Shown here: piece by piece, positions 1-9,225 of the stretch | How positions within the stretch are numbered: the stretch's first letter is position 1 | Layout of the letters: each line of letters starts with the position of its first letter | Source: Lewinella sp. W8 | Lineage (GTDB): Bacteria; Bacteroidota; Bacteroidia; Chitinophagales; Saprospiraceae | Length of the DNA stretch: 64,000 nt | Direction of reading: 5' to 3' | Assembly: GCF_004375085.3 (NCBI RefSeq) | Contig: NZ_SNAQ03000020.1 | Coordinates: forward strand, 62,001-126,000 | Made by a program: the position numbers and the translations under genes | The notes under the pieces: model-generated | Told to the model about the DNA's origin: nothing | The model's input: the letters and a program-made list of their open reading frames with translations, nothing else | Databases searched by the model: none

Positions 1-1
1 T

Positions 2-340
2 TTCATCCCAAAAATTCCCAGTTATCGGATTACGGATGTAGCAGAAGCAATTGGTCCAGAAATGGAGCACCCAATTGTGGGAATTCGCCCCGGAGAGAAG
101 ATTCACGAGGAAATGATTACGGCGTCTGACTCCTTCAATACCTACGATATGGGTAAGTATTACGTTATCCTCCCCACGTCCTCCGTTTGGAATCTCGAGG
201 AGTTTAAGCAAGAGTTTGGCGCCAAATTAGTTCCTGCTGGCTTCAGTTATAACTCCGGAAGTAACACCGAATGGGTTAGCGTTGAAGAACTCCGTCAATT
301 AATTCGCGATCATATTGACCCTACCTTCTCCCATGCCTGA
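2..340 (+). CDS. pseB: UDP-GlcNAc 4,6-dehydratase (inverting), C-terminal part
   Basis: This is the last 112 residues of an open frame that enters from the left edge. PseB makes UDP-2-acetamido-2,6-dideoxy-beta-L-arabino-hexos-4-ulose from UDP-GlcNAc, the first step of pseudaminic acid synthesis. The visible part reads IPSYRITDVAEAIGPE and then GIRPGEKIHEEMITASDS, which are hallmark stretches of the PseB/FlaA1 C-terminal region. The Rossmann NAD-binding half lies outside the window. Its stop overlaps the start of the aminotransferase gene by 8 bases, and the order pseB-pseC-pseF-pseG/H-pseI makes the assignment firm. Confidence 0.9.
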   Translation, partial: FIPKIPSYRITDVAEAIGPEMEHPIVGIRPGEKIHEEMITASDSFNTYDMGKYYVILPTSSVWNLEEFKQEFGAKLVPAGFSYNSGSNTEWVSVEELRQLIRDHIDPTFSHA

Positions 341-1535
341 TCACTCCATCCCCTACGGCCGACAGCACATTACGGACGACGACATCGCGGCAGTTGCTGA
401 AGCATTGCGGCACGACTATCTGACTACTGGCCCGGGAGTGGCCGCGTTTGAGCATGCTTTTGCGGACTACGTTGGGGCTAGGTACGCTGTGGCGGTGGCC
501 AATGGCACCGCCGCCTTACACCTATGTACTCTGGCCTTAGGCGTAAAAGAAGGCCATCGGGTGATCACCAGCCCCATCACTTTTGCTGCGAGTGCAAACT
601 GCGTGCGGTACTGCGGAGGTGAAGTCTGGTTTGCCGACATTGATCCCGATACGCTAACCTTAGACCTAACTCGAGTAAGGGAACTGATCGAAACCCATCC
701 TCCAGGATTTTTTCACGGTATAATCCCCGTAGACTTTGCCGGCTATCCGGTTAATATGGAGGCATTCCGCGCATTAGCGGAGGAACATAACCTTTGGATT
801 ATTGAGGATGCCTGCCATGCCCCCGGGGGCTATTTTCACGATAGCGAGGGACAAAAGCAGCTCTGTGGTAACGGTCAGTATGCTGACCTGGCAATATTCA
901 GCTTTCACCCCGTAAAGCACATCGCTTGTGGGGAAGGAGGAATGGTCACCACTAATGACCCCGCTCTTCATGAACAGCTTTTACAATTGCGGACGCACGG
1001 AATCACGCGGGACCGTTCCATATTTGTTGGGGAAGATCATGGTGGTTGGTATATGGAGATGCAGCAACTGGGCTACAATTACCGTATTCCAGACATTCTT
1101 TGTGCTTTAGGGCTAAGTCAGCTCAAACGAGCTGAAGCAGGTATGGCTCGTCGTCAGGAAATAGCCCGTTATTATGATTTAGCGTTTGCTGATCTGGGCG
1201 TAGCCGCAGGTGCTAAGCCTGATCCGGCGGTAAAGCTTATTTACCACGGTGTCCCCGAAGGAAATCTACTGCACGCTTTTCACCTTTACGTCATTGAGGT
1301 GGAAGATCGTAAAGGACTTTACGATTATCTGAGGAATCATGGTATTTACGCACAGGTCCACTATATCCCCGTTCATACCATGCCCTACTATCAGAAAATT
1401 GGTTACGAAGAAGCGGATCTTAAGGTTGCGGAGGCTTACTATTCCCGGGCATTAAGTCTGCCAATGTATCCATCACTGACGGAGGAAGAACAGCGTTTCG
1501 TTATTGAAACGATTGAGGCTTTTGTTAATGGATAA
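333..1535 (+). CDS. pseC: UDP-4-amino-4,6-dideoxy-N-acetyl-beta-L-altrosamine transaminase
   Basis: This 400-residue DegT/DnrJ/EryC1-family PLP aminotransferase should aminate the PseB product at C4 with glutamate as donor. The PLP lysine is seen in FSFHPVKHIACGEGG (about Lys195), and the N-terminus IPYGRQHITDDDIAAV is typical of PseC. ATG at 333 is chosen over the in-frame TTG at 315 because it gives the usual family N-terminus; it overlaps the end of pseB by 8 bases. The 3' end overlaps pseF by 8 bases, so the genes are probably translationally coupled in one operon. Length is normal for the family. Confidence 0.93.
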   Translation: MPDHSIPYGRQHITDDDIAAVAEALRHDYLTTGPGVAAFEHAFADYVGARYAVAVANGTAALHLCTLALGVKEGHRVITSPITFAASANCVRYCGGEVWFADIDPDTLTLDLTRVRELIETHPPGFFHGIIPVDFAGYPVNMEAFRALAEEHNLWIIEDACHAPGGYFHDSEGQKQLCGNGQYADLAIFSFHPVKHIACGEGGMVTTNDPALHEQLLQLRTHGITRDRSIFVGEDHGGWYMEMQQLGYNYRIPDILCALGLSQLKRAEAGMARRQEIARYYDLAFADLGVAAGAKPDPAVKLIYHGVPEGNLLHAFHLYVIEVEDRKGLYDYLRNHGIYAQVHYIPVHTMPYYQKIGYEEADLKVAEAYYSRALSLPMYPSLTEEEQRFVIETIEAFVNG

Positions 1536-2205
1536 AATTTGCATAATTCCGGCTCGCGGTGGGAGCAAAAGAATACCCAGGAAGAATATTCGGTTGTTTT
1601 TGGGGAAGCCAATTATTGCTTATTCAATCGAGGCGGCCATCACTTCAAATCTATTTGATGAAGTGATGGTGAGCACTGATGATGAGGAAATCGCTCAGAT
1701 CGCAAAAGGATTTGGTGCTGAGGTCCCATTTATGCGTAGCAAGAAAAACGCTGGAGATTTCTCAACGACCCTTGAGGTAATCGAAGAAGTACTCGACGAC
1801 TACGTACACGATTTCAGTGAGGTTTGCTGCATCTACGCCACGGCACCTTTTGTCACCTCGTCCCTTCTCCGGTTAGCATATACTGAGTTTTCTAATAAAG
1901 GCTATGATAGCTGTTTCCCCGTAATTCCTTACGGTACCCCGATTCAAAGAGCACTTAAGCGGAGTGCTGAGGGAGAAACGGAAATGCTAGACCCCTCCAA
2001 GATGAATGCAAGATCGCAGGATTTAGAACCAGCGTATTTTGATGCAGGTATGTTTTATTGGCTAAGACCAGAGAAGGTGCTTCCCCAAAAAAGAATGTGG
2101 ACTGATCATTCTGGAAGTATCGTTCTTTCTCCGCTTCAGGGACAGGATATCGATACCGAAGAAGACTGGAAGCTTGCAGAATTAAAATATCGATTACTTA
2201 GGTGA
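1528..2205 (+). CDS. pseF: pseudaminic acid cytidylyltransferase
   Basis: This 225-residue enzyme should activate pseudaminic acid to CMP-Pse, the donor used by surface glycosyltransferases. It starts with the nucleotide-binding motif CIIPARGGSKRIPRKNIR of the CMP-NeuAc synthetase family, followed by GKPIIAYSIEAA; the C-terminal DIDTEEDWKLAE is also a family signature. ATG 1528 is used because the extra upstream codons of the open frame lie inside pseC. It overlaps pseC at the start and the next gene by 4 bases (GTGA). Confidence 0.93.
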   Translation: MDKICIIPARGGSKRIPRKNIRLFLGKPIIAYSIEAAITSNLFDEVMVSTDDEEIAQIAKGFGAEVPFMRSKKNAGDFSTTLEVIEEVLDDYVHDFSEVCCIYATAPFVTSSLLRLAYTEFSNKGYDSCFPVIPYGTPIQRALKRSAEGETEMLDPSKMNARSQDLEPAYFDAGMFYWLRPEKVLPQKRMWTDHSGSIVLSPLQGQDIDTEEDWKLAELKYRLLR

Positions 2206-3740
2206 ACGTAGCATCAAGAAAGCCAATCATCATTTTTCGTGCCGATGGTAATCGGTCAATGGGGCTTGGGCATCTGTATCGATCAGCGGCACTCGCAAGC
2301 ATGTTGCGAAGTCATTTTTGGTGTGGATTAATCAGTTTCGGGGCACCGGTTGAAGTACTGGAGAGAATAAAGCTAAATTTTGATCATGTCGACCAGTTGG
2401 GTTTCGGGGATAAGGAAACTTTCATCCGTAAGCTTGCGGAAGATGAAGTTCTCGCGGATGGTGAGATTGTTGTCCTTGACGGATACCATTTTACCACAGA
2501 TTTACAGGAATCTTTAGCGGTCGTTGGGAAAAAGGTTGTTTGTATCGATGATGTGTACCGCTATCATTTTACGGCTGATGTTATCATCAACCATTCTCCT
2601 TCAACCGATTTATCGGACAAGTATAGTCATGAGGACAAAACGGCTCTTGCTTTCGGATTAGATTTTGCACTTTTACGAGAACCATTTTTATTAGCTGCCC
2701 GAGAGGCAGCACCGGTAGCGCGCAGCGATCGATTTTACATGTGCTTTGGCGGGGCCGATCCACAAAATATCAGTACTCTACTCCTGAGCCGCTTGTCTGA
2801 TCTTGGATTTGACAATCCCGTTGACGTGGTTTTGGGAGCATCTAATCCCTTTTTGCCGGAAGTACGCTTAGCCGCAGACCAGTATCCCGGTCCGGTTAAG
2901 ATCCATCATAACCTGGGAGACGAGGAGATGATTGGACTTTACCAAGGCGCTCGACTAGCTTTTTTACCCGCCTCAACGACCATGTTAGAGGCCATCGCCT
3001 GTAAAGTACCCATCGTGATGGGCTATGCCGTTGACAATCAAATGGATATTTACCATGGTTTCCTTAACACGGAATTGTTTGCAGGAGTGGGCGACTGGAA
3101 TAAACCGCAACGCCTCAAAGCAGCAATTGATCAGTGCCTTGCCGAAGACAGAGTGACCTATGGTACGAAGGTAGACCAACTTATCGATGGCTACAGTAAC
3201 GTCAACCTCTCCGGCATTTTTAAGCAGCTGGCCGCTGGAGTAGAACCCATTGTTTGCCGAAGAGCAACAAAAATTGAAATGCATCAGTATTTCAAGTGGG
3301 CGAACGACCCAGTGGTGCGAAGCACGGCGGTAAAAACAGATGTAATAAGCTGGGAAGAACACACTAAATGGTTCAGCCGCAGGTTAGTAGATCAAGATTC
3401 CCTTTTGTTGTTTTTCTTGTACCGTAATCGCCCTTGCGGACAGATTCGATACGAAGTTTCCTCGTCGGGTAGTGCCATAGTCAGTATCAGCATTGACCCC
3501 GGTTTCAGGGGGCAACGACTGGCCAGCCGGATGCTGGCAATCGGACAAGAGCAATTTCATTCCCGGTTCCCCGAGATACCCTTAATCGTAGCGTACATCA
3601 GACCCGACAACCTTGCATCAAGAAAAACTTTCGAACGTGTTCAGTTTTCTCTCATAGAAGAAGTAAATCTGCGCGGCACCGACCTTTTGCGCTATGAAAG
3701 ACGTGAACGGTCACTATCGGATAAAAACGATGAGTCATGA
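2202..3740 (+). CDS. fused PseG UDP-sugar hydrolase and PseH-like N-acetyltransferase
   Basis: This 512-residue protein has two parts. Residues 1 to about 340 match PseG (FRADGNRSMGLGHLYRS near the N-terminus; FGGADPQN in the middle), the GT-B-fold hydrolase that removes UDP from UDP-2,4-diacetamido-2,4,6-trideoxy-L-altrose. Residues about 345 to 512 form a GNAT domain with the acetyl-CoA loop seen as GFRGQRLAS, as expected for PseH, which acetylates N4 just before PseG acts. No separate pseH is present, so the fusion supplies both consecutive steps. The start is GTG within a GTGA overlap with pseF; the stop overlaps pseI by ATGA. Assignment of the GNAT part to the PseH step is inference from context. 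Confidence 0.88.
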   Translation: MNVASRKPIIIFRADGNRSMGLGHLYRSAALASMLRSHFWCGLISFGAPVEVLERIKLNFDHVDQLGFGDKETFIRKLAEDEVLADGEIVVLDGYHFTTDLQESLAVVGKKVVCIDDVYRYHFTADVIINHSPSTDLSDKYSHEDKTALAFGLDFALLREPFLLAAREAAPVARSDRFYMCFGGADPQNISTLLLSRLSDLGFDNPVDVVLGASNPFLPEVRLAADQYPGPVKIHHNLGDEEMIGLYQGARLAFLPASTTMLEAIACKVPIVMGYAVDNQMDIYHGFLNTELFAGVGDWNKPQRLKAAIDQCLAEDRVTYGTKVDQLIDGYSNVNLSGIFKQLAAGVEPIVCRRATKIEMHQYFKWANDPVVRSTAVKTDVISWEEHTKWFSRRLVDQDSLLLFFLYRNRPCGQIRYEVSSSGSAIVSISIDPGFRGQRLASRMLAIGQEQFHSRFPEIPLIVAYIRPDNLASRKTFERVQFSLIEEVNLRGTDLLRYERRERSLSDKNDES

Positions 3741-4795
3741 AAATAGGAAGATTCCAAGTAGGTGAAAATCATAGACCCTTCATCATTGCCGAAATGTCTG
3801 GTAATCATAATCAAGACATTAACCGGGCTAAAGCTCTGGTCAAAGCCGCCGCCGAGGCAGGTTGTCATGCTCTCAAATTGCAGACGTATACTGCTGATAC
3901 AATGACCATTGATCACCGGGGCGGACTCTTTGATATCACCGACCCCGATAGTCTTTGGGCAGATCGGAACCTCTATGAATTGTACCAGGAGGCCCATACG
4001 CCATGGGAGTGGCATGAAGAACTGTTTACTTACGCTAACTCGTTAGGAATGGAAGCATTTTCCAGCCCCTTTGACGAAACGGCAGTAGATTTTCTGGAGT
4101 CTCTAAATGTTCCTGCGTATAAGATTGCCTCCTTTGAAAGTAATCACCATCCGTTACTCCGAAAGGTGGCGGCAACGGGAAAACCAGTGATTATCAGTAG
4201 CGGCACGTCCAAGCTGGATGAACTATATGAGAGTGTTCGGATTTTACGTGCCGCTGGTTCTGGGCCAATTTGTGTTTTGAAGTGTACCAGCACCTATCCC
4301 GCTACTCCTGAGAATACCAACCTCAAAACTATACCGGTCTTTAAGTCCGTTTTTCCGGATTGCGAAGTTGGACTTTCTGATCATACGATGGGGGTCGGGG
4401 TTGCCCTGGCCGCAGTTGCTTTGGGGGCCACCGTGGTGGAAAAACATTTCACCTTGCGTCGTGCCGATGGTGGTGTAGACAGTGCTTTCAGCATGGAGCC
4501 TGAAGAGTTGGCTCTCCTCGTTACAGAAACTGAGCGAGCATGGCAGGCATTGGGTGGGATACAGTTGGACACTCAAAAAGCAGAGGAAAAGAGCAGACAA
4601 TTTAGAAGGTCTATTTATGTTGTAAAAGATATTCAGAAAGGAGAAATCATTACGCCAGAAAACGTTCGGGTCATTCGTCCCGGAGACGGATTACACCCAA
4701 GGTATTTCGACGAAATTCTTGGAAAGTTTGCTGGCACCCCATTGAAAAAAGGTGCACCACTTCGCTTAACTGACTTAAGCGGTACCCAGAATTAG
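3737..4795 (+). CDS. pseI: pseudaminic acid synthase
   Basis: This 352-residue NeuB-family enzyme condenses 2,4-diacetamido-2,4,6-trideoxy-L-altrose with phosphoenolpyruvate to give pseudaminic acid. Family stretches are FIIAEMSGNHNQDINRAK near the start, GLSDHTMG and VEKHFTLRRADGGVDSAFS in the TIM barrel, and a C-terminal SAF (antifreeze-like) domain from about residue 285. Length equals the family norm. The ATG lies in an ATGA overlap with the preceding fusion gene, making it the last gene of the tightly overlapped pse block. Confidence 0.94.
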   Translation: MKIGRFQVGENHRPFIIAEMSGNHNQDINRAKALVKAAAEAGCHALKLQTYTADTMTIDHRGGLFDITDPDSLWADRNLYELYQEAHTPWEWHEELFTYANSLGMEAFSSPFDETAVDFLESLNVPAYKIASFESNHHPLLRKVAATGKPVIISSGTSKLDELYESVRILRAAGSGPICVLKCTSTYPATPENTNLKTIPVFKSVFPDCEVGLSDHTMGVGVALAAVALGATVVEKHFTLRRADGGVDSAFSMEPEELALLVTETERAWQALGGIQLDTQKAEEKSRQFRRSIYVVKDIQKGEIITPENVRVIRPGDGLHPRYFDEILGKFAGTPLKKGAPLRLTDLSGTQN

Positions 4796-4833
4796 ACTTC
4801 CGATTTTCTTGAAGCAAATAGTTGTTTAGGTTA

Positions 4834-6336
4834 ATGGGAATAATCGCACGGCAAAGTATTAAAAGTAGTTCCCTGAATGTAATCAGTACAGTCCTGGGCG
4901 TAATTGCCATGCTGTTTATTTACACTAAGGATCTCGATGCATATGGTTTTTTACAAACCTTAATTGCCCTGGCGTTAATACTTTCCCCCTTCGCCAGTCT
5001 TGGAATGATTGGAGTGGCGATTAAGTATTTCCCAAATTTCAATAAGGACCCCGCAGATCGCTCAGTATTCTTGGGGTTCTTATTGCTAATTACTACCCTT
5101 GGTTCCATTCTGTTGGTCGGAGGATATTTCTTGATTGGAATTCCGATTCTCAATTTGCTGGACAAGCCAACAAATAACTTTGATCTCTATATTGATCACG
5201 CTACTTCAATTTGTGTCTTGTCGGTAATTCAGGTGTTCATCACGCTGCTGGAGACCTACACCATCAATTTTTATCGACTCACGATCCAAACCGCAACTAC
5301 GTTACTGCTGCCTAAAATCGGGCTGCCAATTATCATTTTGCTATACGTAAGTCAGGGGTGGGAATACGGCCAATTGGAATTAGCGCTGATCTCACTTCAA
5401 TCGATTGTACTCTTTAGCCTCGTAGGGTATCTATATTATTTAGGAGAAAGAAAAATTAGCTTTCATATCGGCCCGGTAATAAGGGATGATAAATTCCGTG
5501 AACTCGTAGAATATGCTGCTTTCGGTATCCTTGGGGCAGTAGGCTCCAAAATCGCACTATCAATTGATACGGTTAGCCTCGCTTCCTACGTAAGTCCGGA
5601 AGAGGTTGGCATTTATCGCATTCTTGTTTTTGCCGCTTTGGTGATCAATATTCCTTTTCGATCATTGGTTCGGATTAGTATGCCAGCACTTAGTAAGCAC
5701 ATCGCAGATGAAAACGTCAAAGAGATCGATCGACTCTATCAAAGAACCTCACTGATTCTCTCGTTTCTCGGGGTCGTCCTTTTTACGGGAATCTACATTT
5801 CCCTTAATGACATTCTTGCCCTGACGGGTAAGCCGGATGCGTTTGTCGGTGGCTTGTTAACCTTTGCCTTTCTGGGAGTTGGCAGACTATTTGACTTGTC
5901 CAATTCTATCAACGGGCAGATTATTTCTCTCTCGGACATGTTTAAGTACAATCTGGCACTAATTCTATTACTGGCCGTCCTTAACATTGTGCTCAATTGG
6001 GTTTTTATCGCTCGGTTAGATATGGGGATGTTTGGAGCGGCTTTGGCAACATGCCTTTCATTGGCTGTTTTCAATACCTTTAAAACGGTGATTGTTTATG
6101 TTCGTTTTAAAATTCAGCCATTTCAGATTGCCCAGCTCCTTTTTCTGATACTGGGTATTTTGCTAATCATTGTCTGGATGGTTATTCCGCTAAATTTCCA
6201 CCCCGTAATCAATATCTTATTGAGATCAGCAATCACCGGAGCATCGTTCGTCTTGTTCGTTATGACAACCAACTTCCTGCCTGACCTGCGGGAGGCTTCC
6301 AGGAATTTTTTACAAAGATTTAGTATATTTTCTTGA
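4834..6336 (+). CDS. Wzx-like polysaccharide flippase
   Basis: This 500-residue integral membrane protein has some 12 to 14 hydrophobic segments spread evenly over its length, and the N-terminus SLNVISTVLGVIAMLFIYTK is typical of the polysaccharide biosynthesis (MOP/Wzx) family. It probably moves a lipid-linked glycan, likely containing pseudaminic acid, across the inner membrane. ATG 4834 is chosen over an in-frame TTG at 4822. It follows pseI by 38 bases and its stop overlaps the next ATG by one base (TGATG). Base composition is still AT-rich like the pse genes. The substrate is not shown by the sequence. Confidence 0.85.
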   Translation: MGIIARQSIKSSSLNVISTVLGVIAMLFIYTKDLDAYGFLQTLIALALILSPFASLGMIGVAIKYFPNFNKDPADRSVFLGFLLLITTLGSILLVGGYFLIGIPILNLLDKPTNNFDLYIDHATSICVLSVIQVFITLLETYTINFYRLTIQTATTLLLPKIGLPIIILLYVSQGWEYGQLELALISLQSIVLFSLVGYLYYLGERKISFHIGPVIRDDKFRELVEYAAFGILGAVGSKIALSIDTVSLASYVSPEEVGIYRILVFAALVINIPFRSLVRISMPALSKHIADENVKEIDRLYQRTSLILSFLGVVLFTGIYISLNDILALTGKPDAFVGGLLTFAFLGVGRLFDLSNSINGQIISLSDMFKYNLALILLLAVLNIVLNWVFIARLDMGMFGAALATCLSLAVFNTFKTVIVYVRFKIQPFQIAQLLFLILGILLIIVWMVIPLNFHPVINILLRSAITGASFVLFVMTTNFLPDLREASRNFLQRFSIFS

Positions 6337-7226
6337 TGCCTTTTCCCGTCCACATCCTCCTGCCCACCCACCAGCGTTACGAGCTGCTCACCCGCTGCCT
6401 GGACAGCCTGCTGCAGGTCCGTGAAGAGCTCGCGGAGCTGACCATCCACGTGATTGAGAATGGTTCGGAGGGCGCCGGAGCGCTGGTGCAAACGTATGCC
6501 GACCGACTGCCGGTGACCTACCGGCAGATTGCCGAGGGCAATAAGAGCAAGGCCCTCAACGCCGTGGTGGAAGAACTGCCCGACGCGGCCTTTCTGATTT
6601 TCTTCGACGACGACATTAAGGTGGAACCCGGCACGATCCGACGGCACCGCGAAGCCGCCGAACGCTACGGCCCCGGACACTATTTCGGCGGGGCCCTGCG
6701 GGCCGATTACGAAATCCCGCCCCCCCGGGAGCTCCTGCCCTACTTTCCCCCCAGCTGCCGGGACTTCGATCTTTCCGAAGGGAAAGCCTACCGGGAGTTT
6801 GACGGCTTTCGGGGCTTTTTGGGGCCCAACTGGTCCTGCTTCCGCAGCGACCTTCACCGGGTGGGGAATTTCTCGCCACTTTATGGGCCCGGCGCGGTGG
6901 GTGGGGCCCGCGGACAGGAATGGGAAGCCCAGAGCCGCCTGGCGGCGGCGGGCGTCACCCCCGTTTTTGTGGGCGGCTCCTGGGCCAGGCACTGGGTGCC
7001 CCGCCGGGCCATCAGCCGGCAGTGGGTGGTGGACCGCATCTACCACGGCAGCATCCTCCGGGGAAAAGAAAACCCTTCGCTGGCCCACAGCCTGGTGATG
7101 CTGGCCAAACTGGCCTACTCCGCCTTGCTGTTTCCCCTCCAGCTCGACAGCGTCGGCCACCCCTACCGGATCAATAAGGCCGTGGGCTATTTCCGTGGTA
7201 TGGTGGATCGCTACCTGGCGCCATAA
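6336..7226 (+). CDS. family 2 glycosyltransferase
   Basis: This 296-residue GT-A glycosyltransferase has the family 2 N-terminus VHILLPTHQRYELLTRCLDSL and an Asp-rich metal/nucleotide motif, FFDDDIKVEPG, near residue 90. It probably transfers a sugar during assembly of the surface glycan encoded just upstream; donor and acceptor cannot be read from the sequence. The ATG overlaps the flippase stop by one base, so it is in the same transcript. Codon use changes abruptly here: third positions become strongly G/C, as in the rest of the window and unlike the genes before 6336. Confidence 0.85.
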   Translation: MPFPVHILLPTHQRYELLTRCLDSLLQVREELAELTIHVIENGSEGAGALVQTYADRLPVTYRQIAEGNKSKALNAVVEELPDAAFLIFFDDDIKVEPGTIRRHREAAERYGPGHYFGGALRADYEIPPPRELLPYFPPSCRDFDLSEGKAYREFDGFRGFLGPNWSCFRSDLHRVGNFSPLYGPGAVGGARGQEWEAQSRLAAAGVTPVFVGGSWARHWVPRRAISRQWVVDRIYHGSILRGKENPSLAHSLVMLAKLAYSALLFPLQLDSVGHPYRINKAVGYFRGMVDRYLAP

Positions 7227-7397
7227 ACCAGGAAGAAAGGAAGGGCCGTTAATTTCCTGCGGTTCAACCAAAACCAAAAACCCGGTTCAGGCCTTTTCTT
7301 CGGAACGTCGGTCCGGCCATGGCCGCCGGTAAGAACTGTGCACCTGCGTCCTCGCCCCCCCAACTAAAGCCACGCGACGCATTCATCCCCTTCGCCC

Positions 7398-9029
7398 GTG
7401 ATTGAGACCTTCCTTGAATCCCCGCTCCTGCTGCTCTTTACCGTCATCGCCCTGGGCTACGGACTGGGCGAAGTCCGCATCCGCAAATTCAAGCTCGGGG
7501 TCGCCGCCGTCCTTTTCGTGGGCCTGGCCTTCGGGGCACTGGACCCGGGACTCAGCGTGCCCCAGTTCATCATTTTCCTGGGGCTGGCCATGTTCGTTTA
7601 CACGGTGGGACTGAGCAGCGCTCCGGCCTTCTTCGCCAGCTTTCGGCGGCACGGCTTCAGCGATCTGTACTTCGCCACCTTCACGGTGCTGTTGTCCGCT
7701 GGACTGGCCTATTTCCTGGGGGAATGGTTTGCCTTTGATGCGGCCCTGACCGGCGGTCTCTACGCCGGCGCTTCCACCAATACCCCCGCACTTGCCGGTT
7801 TATTGGATGCCATTCAGTTGGGCGCGGACGCAGGTGCCGTGGAGGTCCAGAGTCAGCAAGCCGTGGTGGGTTACTCCCTGGCCTACCCCATGGGCGTACT
7901 GGGGGTTATCCTGGGACTGGTGCTCCTCAAGCGGGTGCTGAAGATCAACTTTGCGACGGAGGCCAAAGAACTGGCCCGCGATTATCCGCTGGGGGATAAA
8001 CTGGTAAACCGGACCTTCCGGGTGGAACATGAGGCTCTGGCCGGCAAAACCCTGCGGGAGTTCATCCGTAACCAGACCGTCCGGGTCGCCTTCGGCCGCC
8101 TTTCCCACAACGGCAACACGACGCTGACGACCTGGGACAGTCGCCCCGTGCACGGCGACCTCATCGTGCTCATCGGCACGGAGGAAGCGGTTCGGGAAGC
8201 CTCGGCGCTCATCGGTCCGCCGGCCGAAGGGGAGCTCACCTACGATCGCTCGGTTTTTGACGTCCGGCGCATCTTTATCTCCAACGAAGACATTGCGGGT
8301 AAGACCATCGCTTCGCTCAATCTGCAGCAAAAGTTCAACGTCCTCATCACCCGCGTGCAGCGCGGAGACATGGACCTGCTGGCCACCGGCGATACCGTGC
8401 TGGAGCTGGGCGACCGCATCCTCATCGTGGCTCACCGCTCGGACCTGCCCGAGCTATTCAAAACCTTCGGTAACAGCTATGAGGCGCTTTCCAAGGTTAA
8501 CCTGCTGTCCTTCGGGTTCGGGATTACGCTGGGACTGCTGCTCGGGATGGTCAACATCACTCTCCCCGGGGGCTACTCCTTCAGCCTTGGGTTTGCGGGC
8601 GGGCCCCTGATCGTGGCCCTCATCCTCGGGCAATTGCGCCGTACAGGACCCATCGTCTGGACCCTGCCCTACGGCGCCAACCTGACGCTGCGGCAGGTGG
8701 GCCTGATCTTCCTGCTGGCCGGAATCGGCATTCGCTCGGGACAAACCTTTTCGCAGACCATCGTCACCGACCTGGGGTGGAAACTTTTCCTGGCGGGGGG
8801 GATCATCGCCATCGTCACCACCCTCGCCACCCTGATCATCGGCTACCGGATCTGGCGTATTCCCTTCAGCTTCCTCGGCGGGATGGTGGGCAGCCAGCCG
8901 GCCGTACTGGACTTCGCCATCGAGCAGGCCGGTAACAAGTATCCCACCATTGGCTACACCCGGATGTTGCCGGTGGTGCTCATTGGCAAGATTCTGGCGG
9001 TGCAGATCCTGTATAATTTGTTGGGGTAA
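7398..9029 (+). CDS. AspT/YidE-family putative transporter with RCK_C domains
   Basis: This 543-residue membrane protein has two hydrophobic halves (about residues 1-175 and 365-543) separated by a soluble region with two TrkA-C/RCK_C-like domains (for example FRVEHEALAGKTLREF and ISNEDIAGKTIASLNLQQ). This is the layout of the aspartate-alanine exchanger/YidE family, whose members are putative anion or amino acid exchangers. The C-terminal half shows the conserved GSQPAVLDFA. The start is GTG, the only reasonable one after the upstream non-coding stretch. A strong hairpin terminator lies 27 bases downstream. The substrate is unknown. Confidence 0.85.
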   Translation: MIETFLESPLLLLFTVIALGYGLGEVRIRKFKLGVAAVLFVGLAFGALDPGLSVPQFIIFLGLAMFVYTVGLSSAPAFFASFRRHGFSDLYFATFTVLLSAGLAYFLGEWFAFDAALTGGLYAGASTNTPALAGLLDAIQLGADAGAVEVQSQQAVVGYSLAYPMGVLGVILGLVLLKRVLKINFATEAKELARDYPLGDKLVNRTFRVEHEALAGKTLREFIRNQTVRVAFGRLSHNGNTTLTTWDSRPVHGDLIVLIGTEEAVREASALIGPPAEGELTYDRSVFDVRRIFISNEDIAGKTIASLNLQQKFNVLITRVQRGDMDLLATGDTVLELGDRILIVAHRSDLPELFKTFGNSYEALSKVNLLSFGFGITLGLLLGMVNITLPGGYSFSLGFAGGPLIVALILGQLRRTGPIVWTLPYGANLTLRQVGLIFLLAGIGIRSGQTFSQTIVTDLGWKLFLAGGIIAIVTTLATLIIGYRIWRIPFSFLGGMVGSQPAVLDFAIEQAGNKYPTIGYTRMLPVVLIGKILAVQILYNLLG

Positions 9030-9056
9030 TCTAAAAATCTCGCCAGGGATAAACGA

Positions 9057-9094
9057 AGAAGGCCCGCTTCCAATCGGAGGCGGGCCTTCTGCTT
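9057..9094 (+). terminator. intrinsic terminator after the AspT-like gene
   Basis: A 15-bp stem (AGAAGGCCCGCTTCC / GGAGGCGGGCCTTCT, one G-T pair) with loop AATC is followed by a short T-rich stretch. It sits 27 bases after the stop at 9029. Confidence 0.75.
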
Positions 9095-9198
9095 TGTGCT
9101 ACTTTCCGCGGCACCTTCGGTGCTTGGTTCCCACGTTGGTTTTATCAAATAGCATTACCGCGGGGAAGAGAAAATATCTTAACGAGTAGTTGAATACG

Positions 9199-9218
9199 TT
9201 GGTGGGTGCAACCACCAA
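9199..9218 (-). terminator. hairpin just after the sigma factor gene
   Basis: TTGGTGG and CCACCAA form a 7-bp stem around a 6-base loop. It starts 7 bases beyond the sigma-factor stop codon on the minus strand. There is no clear T run, so it may be a weak terminator or an mRNA 3' end structure. Confidence 0.4.
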
Positions 9219-9225
9219 TGGGTTA

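Noticed and set aside
6123-7277. A 384-codon open frame on the minus strand
   Set aside because: It lies antisense to the glycosyltransferase gene and is rich in Gly, Pro and Val, as expected from a reverse reading of GC-rich codons.
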